Shown here: positions 51,764-60,068 of the stretch, piece by piece
Layout of the letters: each line of letters begins with the position of its first letter
How positions within the stretch are numbered: the first letter of the stretch is position 1
Source of the DNA: Glycomyces fuscus
Lineage (GTDB): Bacteria > Actinomycetota > Actinomycetes > Streptosporangiales > Streptosporangiaceae
Direction of reading: 5' to 3'
DNA length: 64,000 nucleotides
Assembly (NCBI GenBank): GCA_002529455.1
Contig: NYMS01000038.1
Location: 1-64,000 of the forward strand
The notes under the pieces: generated by a model
Databases searched by the model: none
What the model was told of the DNA's origin: nothing
The model's input: only the letters and a program-made list of their open reading frames with translations
Translations under genes and position numbers: made by a program

Positions 51764-52312
51764 ATGAACGCCACCCCCTACGATCCCGCCCTGGCTGCTC
51801 GCGCCGACCGCGTCCTGGACCTCCTCGGCGGCCCGACAGCGTTGCCGGCCGCCACCTCCCAGAAGCCGACTCATGCTCCGCCCCCTGGCCCCGCCCCTGT
51901 TCCGGTACCGGGCCGAGGCCTTCAACGGCCTCTGCCCCGCTCCAGCGGGCGGGGTCCGTTCGCCAGGCTCGCATCCGTCCTCGCGCGCCCCTCCGCGCCG
52001 CCGGAACCGAGAAGGGCCAAGGGGAGTTTCGAGGACCGCAAGGACCTCACCCGGAGCTTGACGGACTACCGCGCGGATCCCACCGAGGATCACCACCTGG
52101 CCCTGTTGGAGAGCATCTCCCGGAGCCTGGAGCTCTACGTGGAACTGCAGGAGCGTCGCGGCCGCGAGGAGCGCGCGCAGGCCGAACGGACCCACCAATC
52201 GGCCGTGACCGCGCATCGGGTCGCTGTGGCCAGCATGGTCTTCGGTGCGGCGGGGTGGGTCGTGGCCCTGGTGCAGTTGCTCCTCACACTGTTCGGCCTC
52301 GGGTCAGGCTGA
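51764..52312 (+). CDS. Hypothetical protein with coiled coil and C-terminal TM
   Basis: A 182-residue protein. Residues 1-90 are Pro/Ala-rich and probably unstructured; about 110-160 form a charged helix (HHLALLESISRSLELYVELQ, ERRGREERAQAERTHQ); the end is one TM helix (VASMVFGAAGWVVALVQLLL). ATG 51764. No family recognised. It could be a tail-anchored helper or effector. The + strand hairpin upstream and a 17-bp hairpin downstream define its unit. Confidence 0.75.
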   Translation: MNATPYDPALAARADRVLDLLGGPTALPAATSQKPTHAPPPGPAPVPVPGRGLQRPLPRSSGRGPFARLASVLARPSAPPEPRRAKGSFEDRKDLTRSLTDYRADPTEDHHLALLESISRSLELYVELQERRGREERAQAERTHQSAVTAHRVAVASMVFGAAGWVVALVQLLLTLFGLGSG

Positions 52313-52325
52313 CCGGCATGTGGGC

Positions 52326-52387
52326 CCGGTTCTCCCGAAGCTGCGGCGAGGGGCAAAGTAACCGGTGAGTAGCTTCGGGAGGACCGG
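52326..52387 (+). terminator. 17-bp stem-loop after the hypothetical gene
   Basis: CCGGTTCTCCCGAAGCT (52326-52342) pairs with AGCTTCGGGAGGACCGG (52371-52387) with one wobble and a 28-base loop, 14 bp after the stop of the 182-aa gene. Confidence 0.65.
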
Positions 52388-52504
52388 TCCGGGGTGCAGC
52401 GAGGGGACCACGCAACGCGCGATCGCACAGCGCCCGTCATGGTCTTCCCCTACCAGGGGCTGGCTCACTCGGCGTAAAAAGCCTCGGCTCGGGACTGAAG
52501 GCAG

Positions 52505-52650
52505 AGCGTGGAAAGAGCAGTTGTCGGAGGCCGAAAACGGCGATGCCCTGACGAAACGCGTCAGAACGCTGAGCCAATCGAAAAGCTCGGATTGGTCTAC
52601 CTGCTGACCTACGCAAACATTGGTTCATCGCCCCTTTCCAACTTGCCTGG
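52505..52650. repeat. Dispersed repeat, copy A
   Basis: About 140 bp related to copy C (57960-58130). Read leftward both contain GGTCAGCAGGTAGACC or its variant, then ATCCGAGCTTTTCGATTGG, CAGCGTTCTGACG and GGCATCGCCGTTTTCGG. It lies directly downstream of the leftward propeller-hydrolase gene. No coding potential is conserved between copies. Confidence 0.7.
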
Positions 52651-52707
52651 TTCGCCCCCTGCGAGCTGTCAGGGAAGGCTTGGCGCGGACTCCTGCTCCG
52701 ATGTTCC

Positions 52708-53775
52708 TCAATTCCCGTTCCCGCCCGTGCCGCAGGGCGGGGCCGTCAACCGCGACCGCCCCACCGCGAGATAGAAGGGGGAGGGCACGACCGGGCGCCT
52801 GCCCCGCAGCAGGCGGCGCACGTTGAACGCGGCCCACTTCGGGGCGTCCCTGACCGCGGTGTACATCAGCACGGCGTCCCCGGATCCCTCCAGCGCGTGC
52901 AGAGCGGGCCCGTACACACCGCGCGCCATCCACTCCGGCGTATCCGGGCGATCGGTGTCCAGCACACGTACCGGGGCCGTCCACCCCGAGCGGGCCGGGA
53001 CGAGTTCGGCGGCCGTGGTGATCCACAGGCCCTGGTCGGGGAAGTGCGGTGTGTTGTGCAGGTTCGATCCCCGGGCCAGCACCATGACCCACCGGTCGCC
53101 CACACGGTGGACGGCGTTGTCGAAGAACCCCTCCTCGGGTCCCGCGAAGACCCGCGGCGGCGACCACGAGACCCCGTCGGCGCTCTCGGTGACCCGGAGT
53201 TCGTAGTCGGGCAGCTCGCCCGGTCCGATCTCGTTCGGGTTCGCTTGGAACCACATCACGTAGCGGCCCCGGTCATGGACCACGAGAGGTTCCAGGACGC
53301 TCATGCGGGGCGCGCTGCCGCGCAGAACGGGCTCCGCGCGGCGCTCCCACCGTCCCTCGCGGTACTCCAGGACCCCGATCGCGTAGCTGCTGCGGGTTCC
53401 GTAGTGCTGGAGCGAGGCGCGCCCGGTGTAGTAGAGGCGCGGCGGGTGGCCGTCGACGCCGGGCACGAACGAGGGTGTGTGCATCCCCGCGCGGTCCCAC
53501 CCGCCACGGGGAGGATCCACGACCAGCGGCCTCACACGGCCGCGCGGGTCGGTGTCGAACACCCACCGGCCGTCGTGCAGGGCCTGGCCGGGGGCCAGAC
53601 GCGCACGGTAGAGGCGGTTGCGCAACGTCGTGGAGAAGCCGCCCAGGAACATCGTCGGGACGCCGTCGATCACGTGGACATCGGGGTCGCCCGCGCCCAG
53701 CAGCCCGCGCGGCATCGGGCCGTCGACCATGTCCCACAGCACCGTGGACTGACCTGGAGCATCGATCGAGAACAT
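52708..53775 (-). CDS. Five-bladed β-propeller glycosidase-like protein
   Basis: A 355-residue protein resembling GH43/GH32/GH130-like propellers. Blade motifs: AGDPDVHVIDGVPTMFLGGF, WDRAGMHTPSFVPGVDGHPP, LYYTGRASL, PLVVHDRGRYVMWFQANPNE and FFDNAVHRVGDRWVMVLARG. DPDV (blade 1) and the Glu-rich PNEIGPG could carry catalytic acids, but the family is not certain. It has no signal peptide, so acts in the cytoplasm. ATG 53775. Divergent from the PhyH dioxygenase; both may modify a sugar-containing metabolite. Confidence 0.75.
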   Translation of the reverse strand: MFSIDAPGQSTVLWDMVDGPMPRGLLGAGDPDVHVIDGVPTMFLGGFSTTLRNRLYRARLAPGQALHDGRWVFDTDPRGRVRPLVVDPPRGGWDRAGMHTPSFVPGVDGHPPRLYYTGRASLQHYGTRSSYAIGVLEYREGRWERRAEPVLRGSAPRMSVLEPLVVHDRGRYVMWFQANPNEIGPGELPDYELRVTESADGVSWSPPRVFAGPEEGFFDNAVHRVGDRWVMVLARGSNLHNTPHFPDQGLWITTAAELVPARSGWTAPVRVLDTDRPDTPEWMARGVYGPALHALEGSGDAVLMYTAVRDAPKWAAFNVRRLLRGRRPVVPSPFYLAVGRSRLTAPPCGTGGNGN

Positions 53776-54156
53776 GCCTACCTCCGGGAACCGGGCACGC
53801 CGAACGGCGCGGACTCCCCTGGGGATCAGGTAGGTCGTTGTCCCGACGGTAACAGCGCCCGCGCGAGGGGGCCAGGGGTGCGCCCGATCCGGAACGCCGT
53901 GGGCCCCGGCCGCCGGCGCGTGCGGAGCGGACGGCTTCAGGAACTCCCCGGCCCGCCCCAGGGGAGGCGGGCCGGGCGGGGTCCTCGCTCGTCACCGCCG
54001 ACGGTTCCAAGAGACCGGACCCAACCCCCGGTTCGCTCCCCGGGGCGACCGGTCCGACCCACGTCGGCTTTCCTGACCGAAGGCGAACCACGACTGTCGG
54101 GTCGCACCCCCGGAGCGCTCCCTAACGTTGCCGGTGAACAAGGAGGGAACCGACTC
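53776..54156. promoter_or_regulatory. Divergent region with internal hairpin
   Basis: This 381-bp gap carries an 11-bp stem (53947-53957 with 53966-53976, CCCGGCCCGCC) resembling a terminator. No gene is supported. The stem separates the two divergent transcripts or attenuates one. Confidence 0.45.
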
Positions 54157-54918
54157 ATGCTGTCCGATCACGACATCAAGGCGTTCACCGAGGACGGGTT
54201 CGTCGCCCTGCGCGGCGCGTTCCCCCGCGAACTCGCCGACCGGGGCCGCGAGCTGCTGTGGGCCGACCTCGGCTGCGACCCCGACGACCCCGCCACCTGG
54301 ACCCGGCCGGTCATCCGCCTCGGTGGCTACCACGCCCCGCCGTTCCGGGAAGCCGCCACCACCCCCGCACTGCACGCGGCGTTCGACCAGTTGGTGGGGG
54401 AGGGCCGCTGGCAGCGCCTGGGCGGGCTCGGCACCTTCCCGGTGCGCTTCCCCAGCGACGAGGACCCCGGCGACGCCGGATGGCACCTGGACGCGTCGTT
54501 CCCCGGCGCGCAGGGGGAGTACCGCGTCAACCTCCGCTCGCGCGGCCGAGCACTGCTCATGCTCTTCCTGTTCTCCGACGTCGGCCCCGACGACGCCCCC
54601 ACCCGCATCCGGGTGGGCTCGCACCGAGACGTCCCACCTCTGCTGGCCGACGCCGGCGACCAGGGCCGTGAGTTCATGGACCTGTGCGGCGCCGCCGTCC
54701 CGGCCAGCGAGGGCCGCCCCGAGGCGCTGGCCACCGGCGCGGCCGGCGACGTCTTCCTGTGCCACCCCTTCCTCGTGCACTCCGCCCAGCCGCACCGGGG
54801 CACCACTCCGCGCTTCATGGCCCAGCCGCCGCTGCTGCCAGTGGGTGAACTCGACCTCGACGCGGAGCGGCCCACGCCGGTCGAACGTCCGGTCATCGAG
54901 GCGCTACGCGCGGACTGA
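54157..54918 (+). CDS. Phytanoyl-CoA dioxygenase (PhyH) family protein
   Basis: A 253-residue Fe(II)/2-oxoglutarate dioxygenase. The HxD metal motif is WHLDASFPG, the distal His in CHPFLVHSAQPHRGTTPRF with Arg for 2-oxoglutarate. N-terminal DGFVALRGAFP is the PhyH start. ATG 54157 with AAGGAGG upstream. It hydroxylates or halogenates an aliphatic substrate; identity unknown. Confidence 0.92.
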   Translation: MLSDHDIKAFTEDGFVALRGAFPRELADRGRELLWADLGCDPDDPATWTRPVIRLGGYHAPPFREAATTPALHAAFDQLVGEGRWQRLGGLGTFPVRFPSDEDPGDAGWHLDASFPGAQGEYRVNLRSRGRALLMLFLFSDVGPDDAPTRIRVGSHRDVPPLLADAGDQGREFMDLCGAAVPASEGRPEALATGAAGDVFLCHPFLVHSAQPHRGTTPRFMAQPPLLPVGELDLDAERPTPVERPVIEALRAD

Positions 54919-54984
54919 CCCGCGTTCCCGCGAACCGAGGGCCGGTGCCACCACTGCGGCCAGGCCGCGCGCCCCGGCGCTGCC

Positions 54985-55075
54985 GGAGAGCCTTTGTTGC
55001 CCCTTTCCGGTGTACCTTGCCTGACCCCTTCTCGGACTTACTTGGTTCGCCTCCCTTTGGGGTAAGGAGTGTCCC
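54985..55075. repeat. Dispersed repeat, copy B (partial)
   Basis: Contains TTGTTGCCCCTTTCCGGTGT followed by ACCTTGCC and GGTTCGCC, shared with copies A and C in part. It lies just downstream of the STAND gene. Shorter than A and C. Confidence 0.5.
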
Positions 55076-55104
55076 GCGTCTCGACCCGTGCGGTTGAGGT
55101 AACG

Positions 55105-55126
55105 CCGGATCCGGATCCGGATCCGG
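55105..55126. repeat. 22-bp palindromic GGATCC run
   Basis: CCGGAT repeated three times then CCGG forms a perfect 22-bp palindrome, 79 bp after the STAND stop. Could act as a terminator or reflect slippage. Confidence 0.7.
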
Positions 55127-55204
55127 TGCCGATGCCTTCCACATGTCCCTGTTGGGGGAGGGAACCGAGCACACCCGCAAAGGGCGACAGAGCCTCTGGG
55201 GCGG

Positions 55205-57394
55205 TTAGCGCCCCCAGAACCGCCACCACCGTCGTGGCCACTGACGCAGCTGGGTCAGATTGCCTTGGGCCACAGCCAGGCTGTGTTCGTCCCCAAGAGC
55301 ACGGAACCCCTGCGCGGCCAACTCGAACGCCTCGCGGGCTTCCTGCTCCCGCCACACCTGGCGCAGGGCGTTGCCGAGGTTGTTCCACGCCATCGCCTCG
55401 CCGTGGGCATCACCCATCTGCTGGTGGAGGTCGCGGGCGCGGGTGTGGGCGTCGATCGTCTCACCGAACCTGCGCACCTGCTGCAGGGCGTTGCCGAGGT
55501 TGTTCCACGCCATTGCTTCGCGGTGGGCGTCGCCCACCCGTTGGAAGGCCTCTTGGGCGCGGGTGTGGGCGTCGATCGCCTCCTCGAACCTGCGCACCCG
55601 GCGCAGGGCGAGACCGAGGTTGTTCCACGCGGACGCTTCGCTGCGGGCGTCGCCCACCCGTTGGAAGGCCTCTTGGGCGCGGGTGTGGGCGTCGATCGCC
55701 TCCTCGAACCTGCGCACCCGGCGCAGGGCGTTGCCGAGGTTGTTCCACGCAGACGCTTCGCGGTGGGCGTCACCCACGTGCTGGGACAGGTCGCGTGCGC
55801 GGGTGTGGGCGTCGATCGCCTCCTCGAACCTGCGCACCTGCTGCAGGGCGTTGCCGAGGTTGTTCCACGCTGACGCCTCGCCGTGGGCGTCGTCGTGGTG
55901 GTGGGCGGTGTCGCGGGCCAGGGTGTGCACGGCGATGGCGTCGTCGGACTGGCGCCGCAGGAGCAGGTACTCGGCCAGGCACGAGGGCAGACGGGTGGCG
56001 GTGTGGGCGTGGCCGATCCGGTGGGCGGTGCGCACGGCGGCGATGAGGTTGTCGTGCTCGGCCTCCAGCCACGCCAGCGCCTGGGCGCGGCCGGTGAACA
56101 CCGCGGGCGGGGTATCGCCGTTAAGGGCCCGCAGGTGGTCGTTGGCCGCGTCAGCCGTGGTGGTGTAGAAGTCCAGCAGTCGGACCACAGCCCGCTGCCG
56201 GGACTCCTCCTGCCCGGTCTGCTCGGTGTCCTTCGCGGGCAGGTGGTGGTGGCGGGCGTGGTCGGCGAGCAGGTCGTGCATGCTCCACCGATCACCGGGG
56301 TGGGCGGTGAGCAGGTGGGCGGCGGCCAGCTCCTCCAACACCTCCTCCACCTGCTCGGGTTGCAGGTCGGTGAGGGCCGCGGCCGCCGCGGTGGAGATGT
56401 CGGGGCCGGGGTGGGAGCCCAACAGCGCGAACACCCGCACCCGCTTTGGGGGCAGGTGGTCCAGGGAAGCAGTGAAGACCGCGGTCAGGTCATCGCGCCC
56501 GTCGGTGAACCGCGCGGTCTGAGCCAGGCGTTGGGCGAGCCGGCCGGGGGATAGGTGCTCTTTGCTGGCCAGCAGGGCGGCGGCGATCTTGAGCGCCAAC
56601 GGCAGGTGACCGCACCGGTGGGCCAAATCGGCCAGCCCCTCGGTGTCGCCGCTGCGAGGATCGTCCGGTCCCAGTCGGGCGGTGATCAGCTCGACGGCTT
56701 CCTCGGCGGGCAGGGTGTCCAGGGACAGGGGCTGGTGGCCGCCCACGGCCAACCGTGCGCGGGAGGTGACCAGGAGCCGGTGCCCGCCGGGGCCGGGCAA
56801 CAGGGGTTCGACCTGGTCGAGGTGGTGGGCGTTGTCGGCCACCACCAGCACCGGACGGCCGCGCTCGTCGGCTCGTGTCAGGGCTTGGAGTGCGGCCCGG
56901 TAGAACCCGGCGCGCTCGCCCACCTTCGCGGGGATGTCGTCGGGGTCCACGCCGGCCTGGCGCAGCAGGGCGTCCAGAGCGGCCGGCGCGGTCACGGGCG
57001 GGGCGTGGGGGGTATAGCCGTGCAGGTCCACGAACAGGTGGGCGCAGAACCACTGCGACTCCCAGGCCACCTGGGCGGCCTTGAGTGCCAGCGCGGTCTT
57101 GCCCACCCCGCCCATCCCCGACAGGGCCGAGACCACCGGTGCCCCCGGGCCCTGCGAGGCCGCGGGGTCCAGGCGGACAGTGATCTGGTCCAGGTCCTGG
57201 GCCCGGCCGGTGAACCCGTCGGGTGGGCCGGGGACGGCGTCCAACGCCTTGGGCGCCGCCGGGCCCTGGCGGACCACGGTGGTGTTGCCGACCCCGCCGT
57301 AGACGGTGCCGGCCTGCACGGTGGGCCCCGAGGGGTTGCCGGTCAGGGTGTTGTGCGCGTTCCCGGGAGAAATCTGGGGGGTGGGGTCGCTCAT
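55205..57394 (-). CDS. STAND NTPase (NB-ARC) with TPR repeats and N-terminal amyloid-like motif
   Basis: A 729-residue NLR-like protein. Residues 12-41 form NTLTGNPSGPTVQAGTVYGG, VGNTTV, a G-x-x-Q-x-G motif like bacterial amyloid signalling sequences. NB-ARC follows: P-loop SGMGGVGKTALA (92-103), Walker B VLVVADNAHH, GxP-type region HRCGHLPLALKIAAALL and a winged helix with MHDLLADHARHHH. The C-terminal 300 residues are TPRs; five units around residues 480-680 are nearly identical (ASAWNNLGNALRRVRRFEEA, IDAHTRAQEA). The gene overlaps the 141-aa membrane protein gene by ATGA. It probably oligomerises on sensing a trigger and templates the partner's motif. Confidence 0.93.
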   Translation of the reverse strand: MSDPTPQISPGNAHNTLTGNPSGPTVQAGTVYGGVGNTTVVRQGPAAPKALDAVPGPPDGFTGRAQDLDQITVRLDPAASQGPGAPVVSALSGMGGVGKTALALKAAQVAWESQWFCAHLFVDLHGYTPHAPPVTAPAALDALLRQAGVDPDDIPAKVGERAGFYRAALQALTRADERGRPVLVVADNAHHLDQVEPLLPGPGGHRLLVTSRARLAVGGHQPLSLDTLPAEEAVELITARLGPDDPRSGDTEGLADLAHRCGHLPLALKIAAALLASKEHLSPGRLAQRLAQTARFTDGRDDLTAVFTASLDHLPPKRVRVFALLGSHPGPDISTAAAAALTDLQPEQVEEVLEELAAAHLLTAHPGDRWSMHDLLADHARHHHLPAKDTEQTGQEESRQRAVVRLLDFYTTTADAANDHLRALNGDTPPAVFTGRAQALAWLEAEHDNLIAAVRTAHRIGHAHTATRLPSCLAEYLLLRRQSDDAIAVHTLARDTAHHHDDAHGEASAWNNLGNALQQVRRFEEAIDAHTRARDLSQHVGDAHREASAWNNLGNALRRVRRFEEAIDAHTRAQEAFQRVGDARSEASAWNNLGLALRRVRRFEEAIDAHTRAQEAFQRVGDAHREAMAWNNLGNALQQVRRFGETIDAHTRARDLHQQMGDAHGEAMAWNNLGNALRQVWREQEAREAFELAAQGFRALGDEHSLAVAQGNLTQLRQWPRRWWRFWGR
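55360..55970 (-). repeat. Five-unit 120-bp coding repeat (TPRs)
   Basis: The sequence TGTTCCACGC recurs at 55381, 55501, 55621, 55741 and 55861, exactly 120 bp (40 codons) apart, with most of the intervening sequence conserved. Homogeneity at the DNA level indicates recent duplication or gene conversion of TPR units. Confidence 0.95.
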
Positions 57395-57816
57395 GGGTGC
57401 TCGTCGCCGCGCGTGGTGCCGGGGCGGTGGTGGTGTTCCTCGTGCTCGCCGGTGACCGGGCCGTGGAAGGTGCCGCCGGAGAAGTCGATGCGGTCTGCCG
57501 TGTGGTGGGTGGTGTTGCCGATGCCGCCGTGCATGGTGTGGGCCTGCACGGTGGGCCCCGAGGGGCTGCCGGTGATCGTGTTCGTCGCACCCCCCGAGGC
57601 GGGCGTGGAGGAGTTCTGGCCGACGGAGGAGCGTAGGGCCCACAGGCCGACCAGCAGGGAGGCCATCCCCACGGGTAGGGAGGCGATGCCGGCGATCTGG
57701 TTGAGCTCGTTCAGCCCCCACCCCAGGTCGGGGAAGATCCGGGGAGTCAGCCAGAACCCGAACAGCACCAGCGTGATCACGCCCAGGGCCAACGCCCAGG
57801 CCTTCTTGTGTCCCAT
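57391..57816 (-). CDS. Two-TM membrane protein with C-terminal amyloid-like motif (candidate effector)
   Basis: A 141-residue protein from ATG 57816. TM1 at 8-24 (ALALGVITLVLFGFWLT) and TM2 at 40-62 (QIAGIASLPVGMASLLVGLW). Residues 78-103 (TNTITGSPSGPTVQAHTMHG, GIGNTT) copy the motif at the start of the adjacent STAND protein (NTLTGNPSGPTVQAGTVYGG), and 110-121 (IDFSGGTFHGPV) is a second degenerate copy. A His-rich end follows. ATGA overlap with the STAND gene. This layout, effector head plus C-terminal motif beside an NLR with an N-terminal copy, is that of bacterial amyloid signalling (BASS) pairs. The membrane domain would be the killing part. Confidence 0.85.
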   Translation of the reverse strand: MGHKKAWALALGVITLVLFGFWLTPRIFPDLGWGLNELNQIAGIASLPVGMASLLVGLWALRSSVGQNSSTPASGGATNTITGSPSGPTVQAHTMHGGIGNTTHHTADRIDFSGGTFHGPVTGEHEEHHHRPGTTRGDEHP

Positions 57817-57959
57817 ACGGGTGATTGTTCCCTGCCCGGACCGTTGCGGACAGAGGTTCACTGGAAAAGGCCAGGCCTCGTTTCCACATCAGGGGTGTGG
57901 TTGAGGTAGCACTGGCTTCCGACCCGAGGCTCCGCGCCTCCGGAACCCGCAGTCGGGCA

Positions 57960-58130
57960 CTTCGATTTTCCTAAACCTGACCTCCGATAAGAGCAGTTAC
58001 CACAGGACGAAAATTGGCGATGCCGGTATGGAATACGCCAGGACGCTGGGCCCATCGAAAAGCCCGGATTCCCCTACCTGCTGCCCTGCGAAAACGTTGA
58101 CCCGTTGCCCCTTGTCGGCGCACCTTGTCC
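57960..58130. repeat. Dispersed repeat, copy C
   Basis: About 170 bp related to copy A: the leftward strand contains AGGTAGGGGAATCCGGGCTT, TTCGATGGGCCCAGCGTCCTG and GGCATCGCCAATTTTCGTCC. It also contains the GTTGCCCCTTG element shared with copy B. It lies upstream of the STAND operon and downstream of MerR. Confidence 0.7.
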
Positions 58131-58209
58131 ACCCCTTTCCGTCTCCGGACACGACGGAGGGCCGCTTCCCATCGAGGAAAGCGGCCCCGGGCCAGAAGCC
58201 GCTCACGGG

Positions 58210-58656
58210 TTACTCGGCGCCTGGCGGCACGTTCCTTACCGACACCCCGCCTCGGTCGCCTTCTCCCGCCGCACTGTCCGGGGCCGGATCGAGCGAGGCC
58301 GGGCACGGTTCGGCGTCGGGGTGCGTGGCGAGTCCGATCAGAACGCCGAGCCTTCGGCTCGCGGCCTGGAGCTCGGCGGCCTTCGCCTCGATGCGGGTGC
58401 GTTCGTACAGCAGGCGGTCCAGGAGTTCGGGGTTCACCGAACGGCCGTCGATGGCGGGCAGGAGCGCGGCGATCAGGCGGCTGCCGAGGCCGGCGGAATA
58501 GAGCTGCCGGATGAGCTTCACCCGGTCGACGGCCGATTCGGGGTAGACGCGCTGGCCGCTGGACGTGCGCTGGGGGCTGAGCAGCAGCAGCTCCTCGTAG
58601 TAGCGCAGAGCCCGCGTGCTCACTCCGACCCGGTCGGCCAGTTCGCCGATACGCAT
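58210..58656 (-). CDS. MerR-family regulator
   Basis: A 148-residue regulator. It begins MRIGELADRVGVSTRALRYY with EELLLLSPQRTSSGQRVYPE, the standard MerR wing, then a helical dimer arm (ELLDRLLYERTRIEAKAAEL). It lacks the extended Cys metal loop; one Cys (EPCPA) is near the C-terminus. ATG 58656 with AGGAGGAG upstream. Divergent from an SDR gene with a MerR-type promoter between. Confidence 0.93.
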   Translation of the reverse strand: MRIGELADRVGVSTRALRYYEELLLLSPQRTSSGQRVYPESAVDRVKLIRQLYSAGLGSRLIAALLPAIDGRSVNPELLDRLLYERTRIEAKAAELQAASRRLGVLIGLATHPDAEPCPASLDPAPDSAAGEGDRGGVSVRNVPPGAE

Positions 58657-58694
58657 CGCGACTCCTCCTGCTCGTGCTGCCACCGCCCGCCGAT

Positions 58695-58726
58695 TTGCCC
58701 TTCACGCCGACGTCAGGTCCTAGCGT
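58695..58726 (+). promoter_or_regulatory. MerR-type promoter/operator
   Basis: A -35-like TTGCCC (58695-58700) and -10 TAGCGT (58721-58726) are 20 bp apart, longer than the usual 17, and the spacer holds an imperfect dyad CCTTCACG ... CGTCAGG. An over-long spacer with a dyad inside is how MerR proteins activate. Confidence 0.65.
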
Positions 58727-58778
58727 AGGCAACACGGAGCGGGACTGGACCGAAAGCCCGCCCGAGAAGGGGACGATC

Positions 58779-59495
58779 ATGGACATCGCCGGTTCCACCG
58801 CACTCGTGACCGGGGCCAACCGAGGGATCGGTCGGCGCTTCGTCGAGCAGATGCTGGAACGCGGAGCCGAGAAGGTCTACGCGACCGCTCGCCGCCCGGA
58901 ATCAATCGGCGTCCTGGATCCGCGGGTCGCGCCGCTGTACCTGGACCTGCTGGACGGGGAATCGGTCTCGGAGGCGGCCGCGGCGGCGCGGGACGTCATG
59001 CTGCTGGTCAACAACGCCGGAATCAGCACGGGCGCGAACCTCCTGACCGACGGCCTTGACACGATCCGGCAGGACCTGGAGACACACCTCTTCGGCACCC
59101 TGAGGGTCATCCGCGCCTTCGCCCCGGTCCTGGCCGCCAACGGCGGGGGAGCGATCGTCAACATCCTCTCCGTGCTGTCGTGGGTGGCCACCGCCGAAGG
59201 GTCGGGGTCCTACTCGGTGGCCAAGGCCGCGGAGTGGAACATGACCAACGGCGTACGCGTCGAACTCGCCGACCAGAAGACCCTCGTCCAAGGCGTACAC
59301 CTGGCGGCTGCGGACACCGACATGATGGCGGGACGCGACGCGCCCAAGATCGACCCGGTGGATGTCGCACGCGCCGCCCTCGACGGCGTACAGGCAGGAG
59401 CCATCGAGGTGTTGGTCGACGACCCCAGCCGCTTCGTCAAGTCCGCCCTCGCCGGTGACCCGGCGCAGCTCTACGGCCGGCCGTCGGGCGGCTGA
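58779..59495 (+). CDS. Short-chain dehydrogenase/reductase
   Basis: A 238-residue SDR. TGANRGIG at 11-18, NNAGIS at 78-83, catalytic Tyr145 and Lys149 (YSVAK), Ser131 or 134. Fits the SDR family usually found beside MerR or TetR regulators. ATG 58779 with GAGAAGGGGACG upstream. Induced by the divergent MerR; substrate unknown. Confidence 0.93.
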   Translation: MDIAGSTALVTGANRGIGRRFVEQMLERGAEKVYATARRPESIGVLDPRVAPLYLDLLDGESVSEAAAAARDVMLLVNNAGISTGANLLTDGLDTIRQDLETHLFGTLRVIRAFAPVLAANGGGAIVNILSVLSWVATAEGSGSYSVAKAAEWNMTNGVRVELADQKTLVQGVHLAAADTDMMAGRDAPKIDPVDVARAALDGVQAGAIEVLVDDPSRFVKSALAGDPAQLYGRPSGG

Positions 59496-59749
59496 CCGTG
59501 CTCCGCCGTGCCTGTCGGCAACGGTCGGATGACGCCAGGCGCGGCGGGTGCCCGATGAGACCGGACGTTGTGAACCCCGGGGCGGCGCCGATCCGGACAG
59601 AGCGGTCCCTGGTCGGTGTCGTGGGAGTCGGGCTCCCGGGAGGCGGGCCGTGCGCGCGGGACCTGGCGGTGCCGCGACAGGACGCGGCTCGGTGGCGGAG
59701 CTCCTCACCGGAGGTGAGACGAGCCGTCTCGCCGTAGGGGCACGGACAA

Positions 59750-59780
59750 GCCCCCGCGCAACGTGTGGTCGCGCGGGGGC
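59750..59780. terminator. Terminator hairpin
   Basis: GCCCCCGCGC (59750-59759) pairs perfectly with GCGCGGGGGC (59771-59780), loop 11 bases, between the convergent SDR and the small secreted-protein gene. The rest of 59496-59891 has no supported gene. Confidence 0.75.
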
Positions 59781-59891
59781 CGTCTGTTCCTTCCCGTGGC
59801 CGAAGGGGCTCTCTCGGTTCGGGGCGGCCGCGCACTCTTGCGGCGGCAACCGGTCGTCGGCGCCGGTGACGACCAGTTTCCCTTCCTCCTG

Positions 59892-60068
59892 TTAGGGCTG
59901 GGTGTCCTCGCACCAGGAGACTTCCCCGCCCGGGTACTCCCCGCCCGGGGCCGGGGTGAACGGCCACGACTCGTCGCACATGTCGGCGTGGGCGGGTGCG
60001 GCGAGGACCGCGCCAGCGGCCACGGTGGCCGCGGCCAGGGCGGTGGCGGTGAACAGACGACGCAGCAT
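59892..60068 (-). CDS. 58-aa secreted peptide with two cysteines
   Basis: ATG 60068 (AAGGGG upstream) encodes a Sec signal MLRRLFTATALAAATVAAGA, VLAAPAHA, then a mature 30-residue peptide ADMCDESWPFTPAPGGEYPG, GEVSWCEDTQP. Two Cys suggest one disulfide. No family known. GC third-position bias and signal peptide support it as real. Confidence 0.75.
   Translation of the reverse strand: MLRRLFTATALAAATVAAGAVLAAPAHADMCDESWPFTPAPGGEYPGGEVSWCEDTQP

Noticed and set aside
59498..59737. 79-aa + frame after the SDR gene
   Set aside because: Starts 2 bp after the SDR stop without RBS, Arg-rich shadow-like composition, runs towards the terminator.
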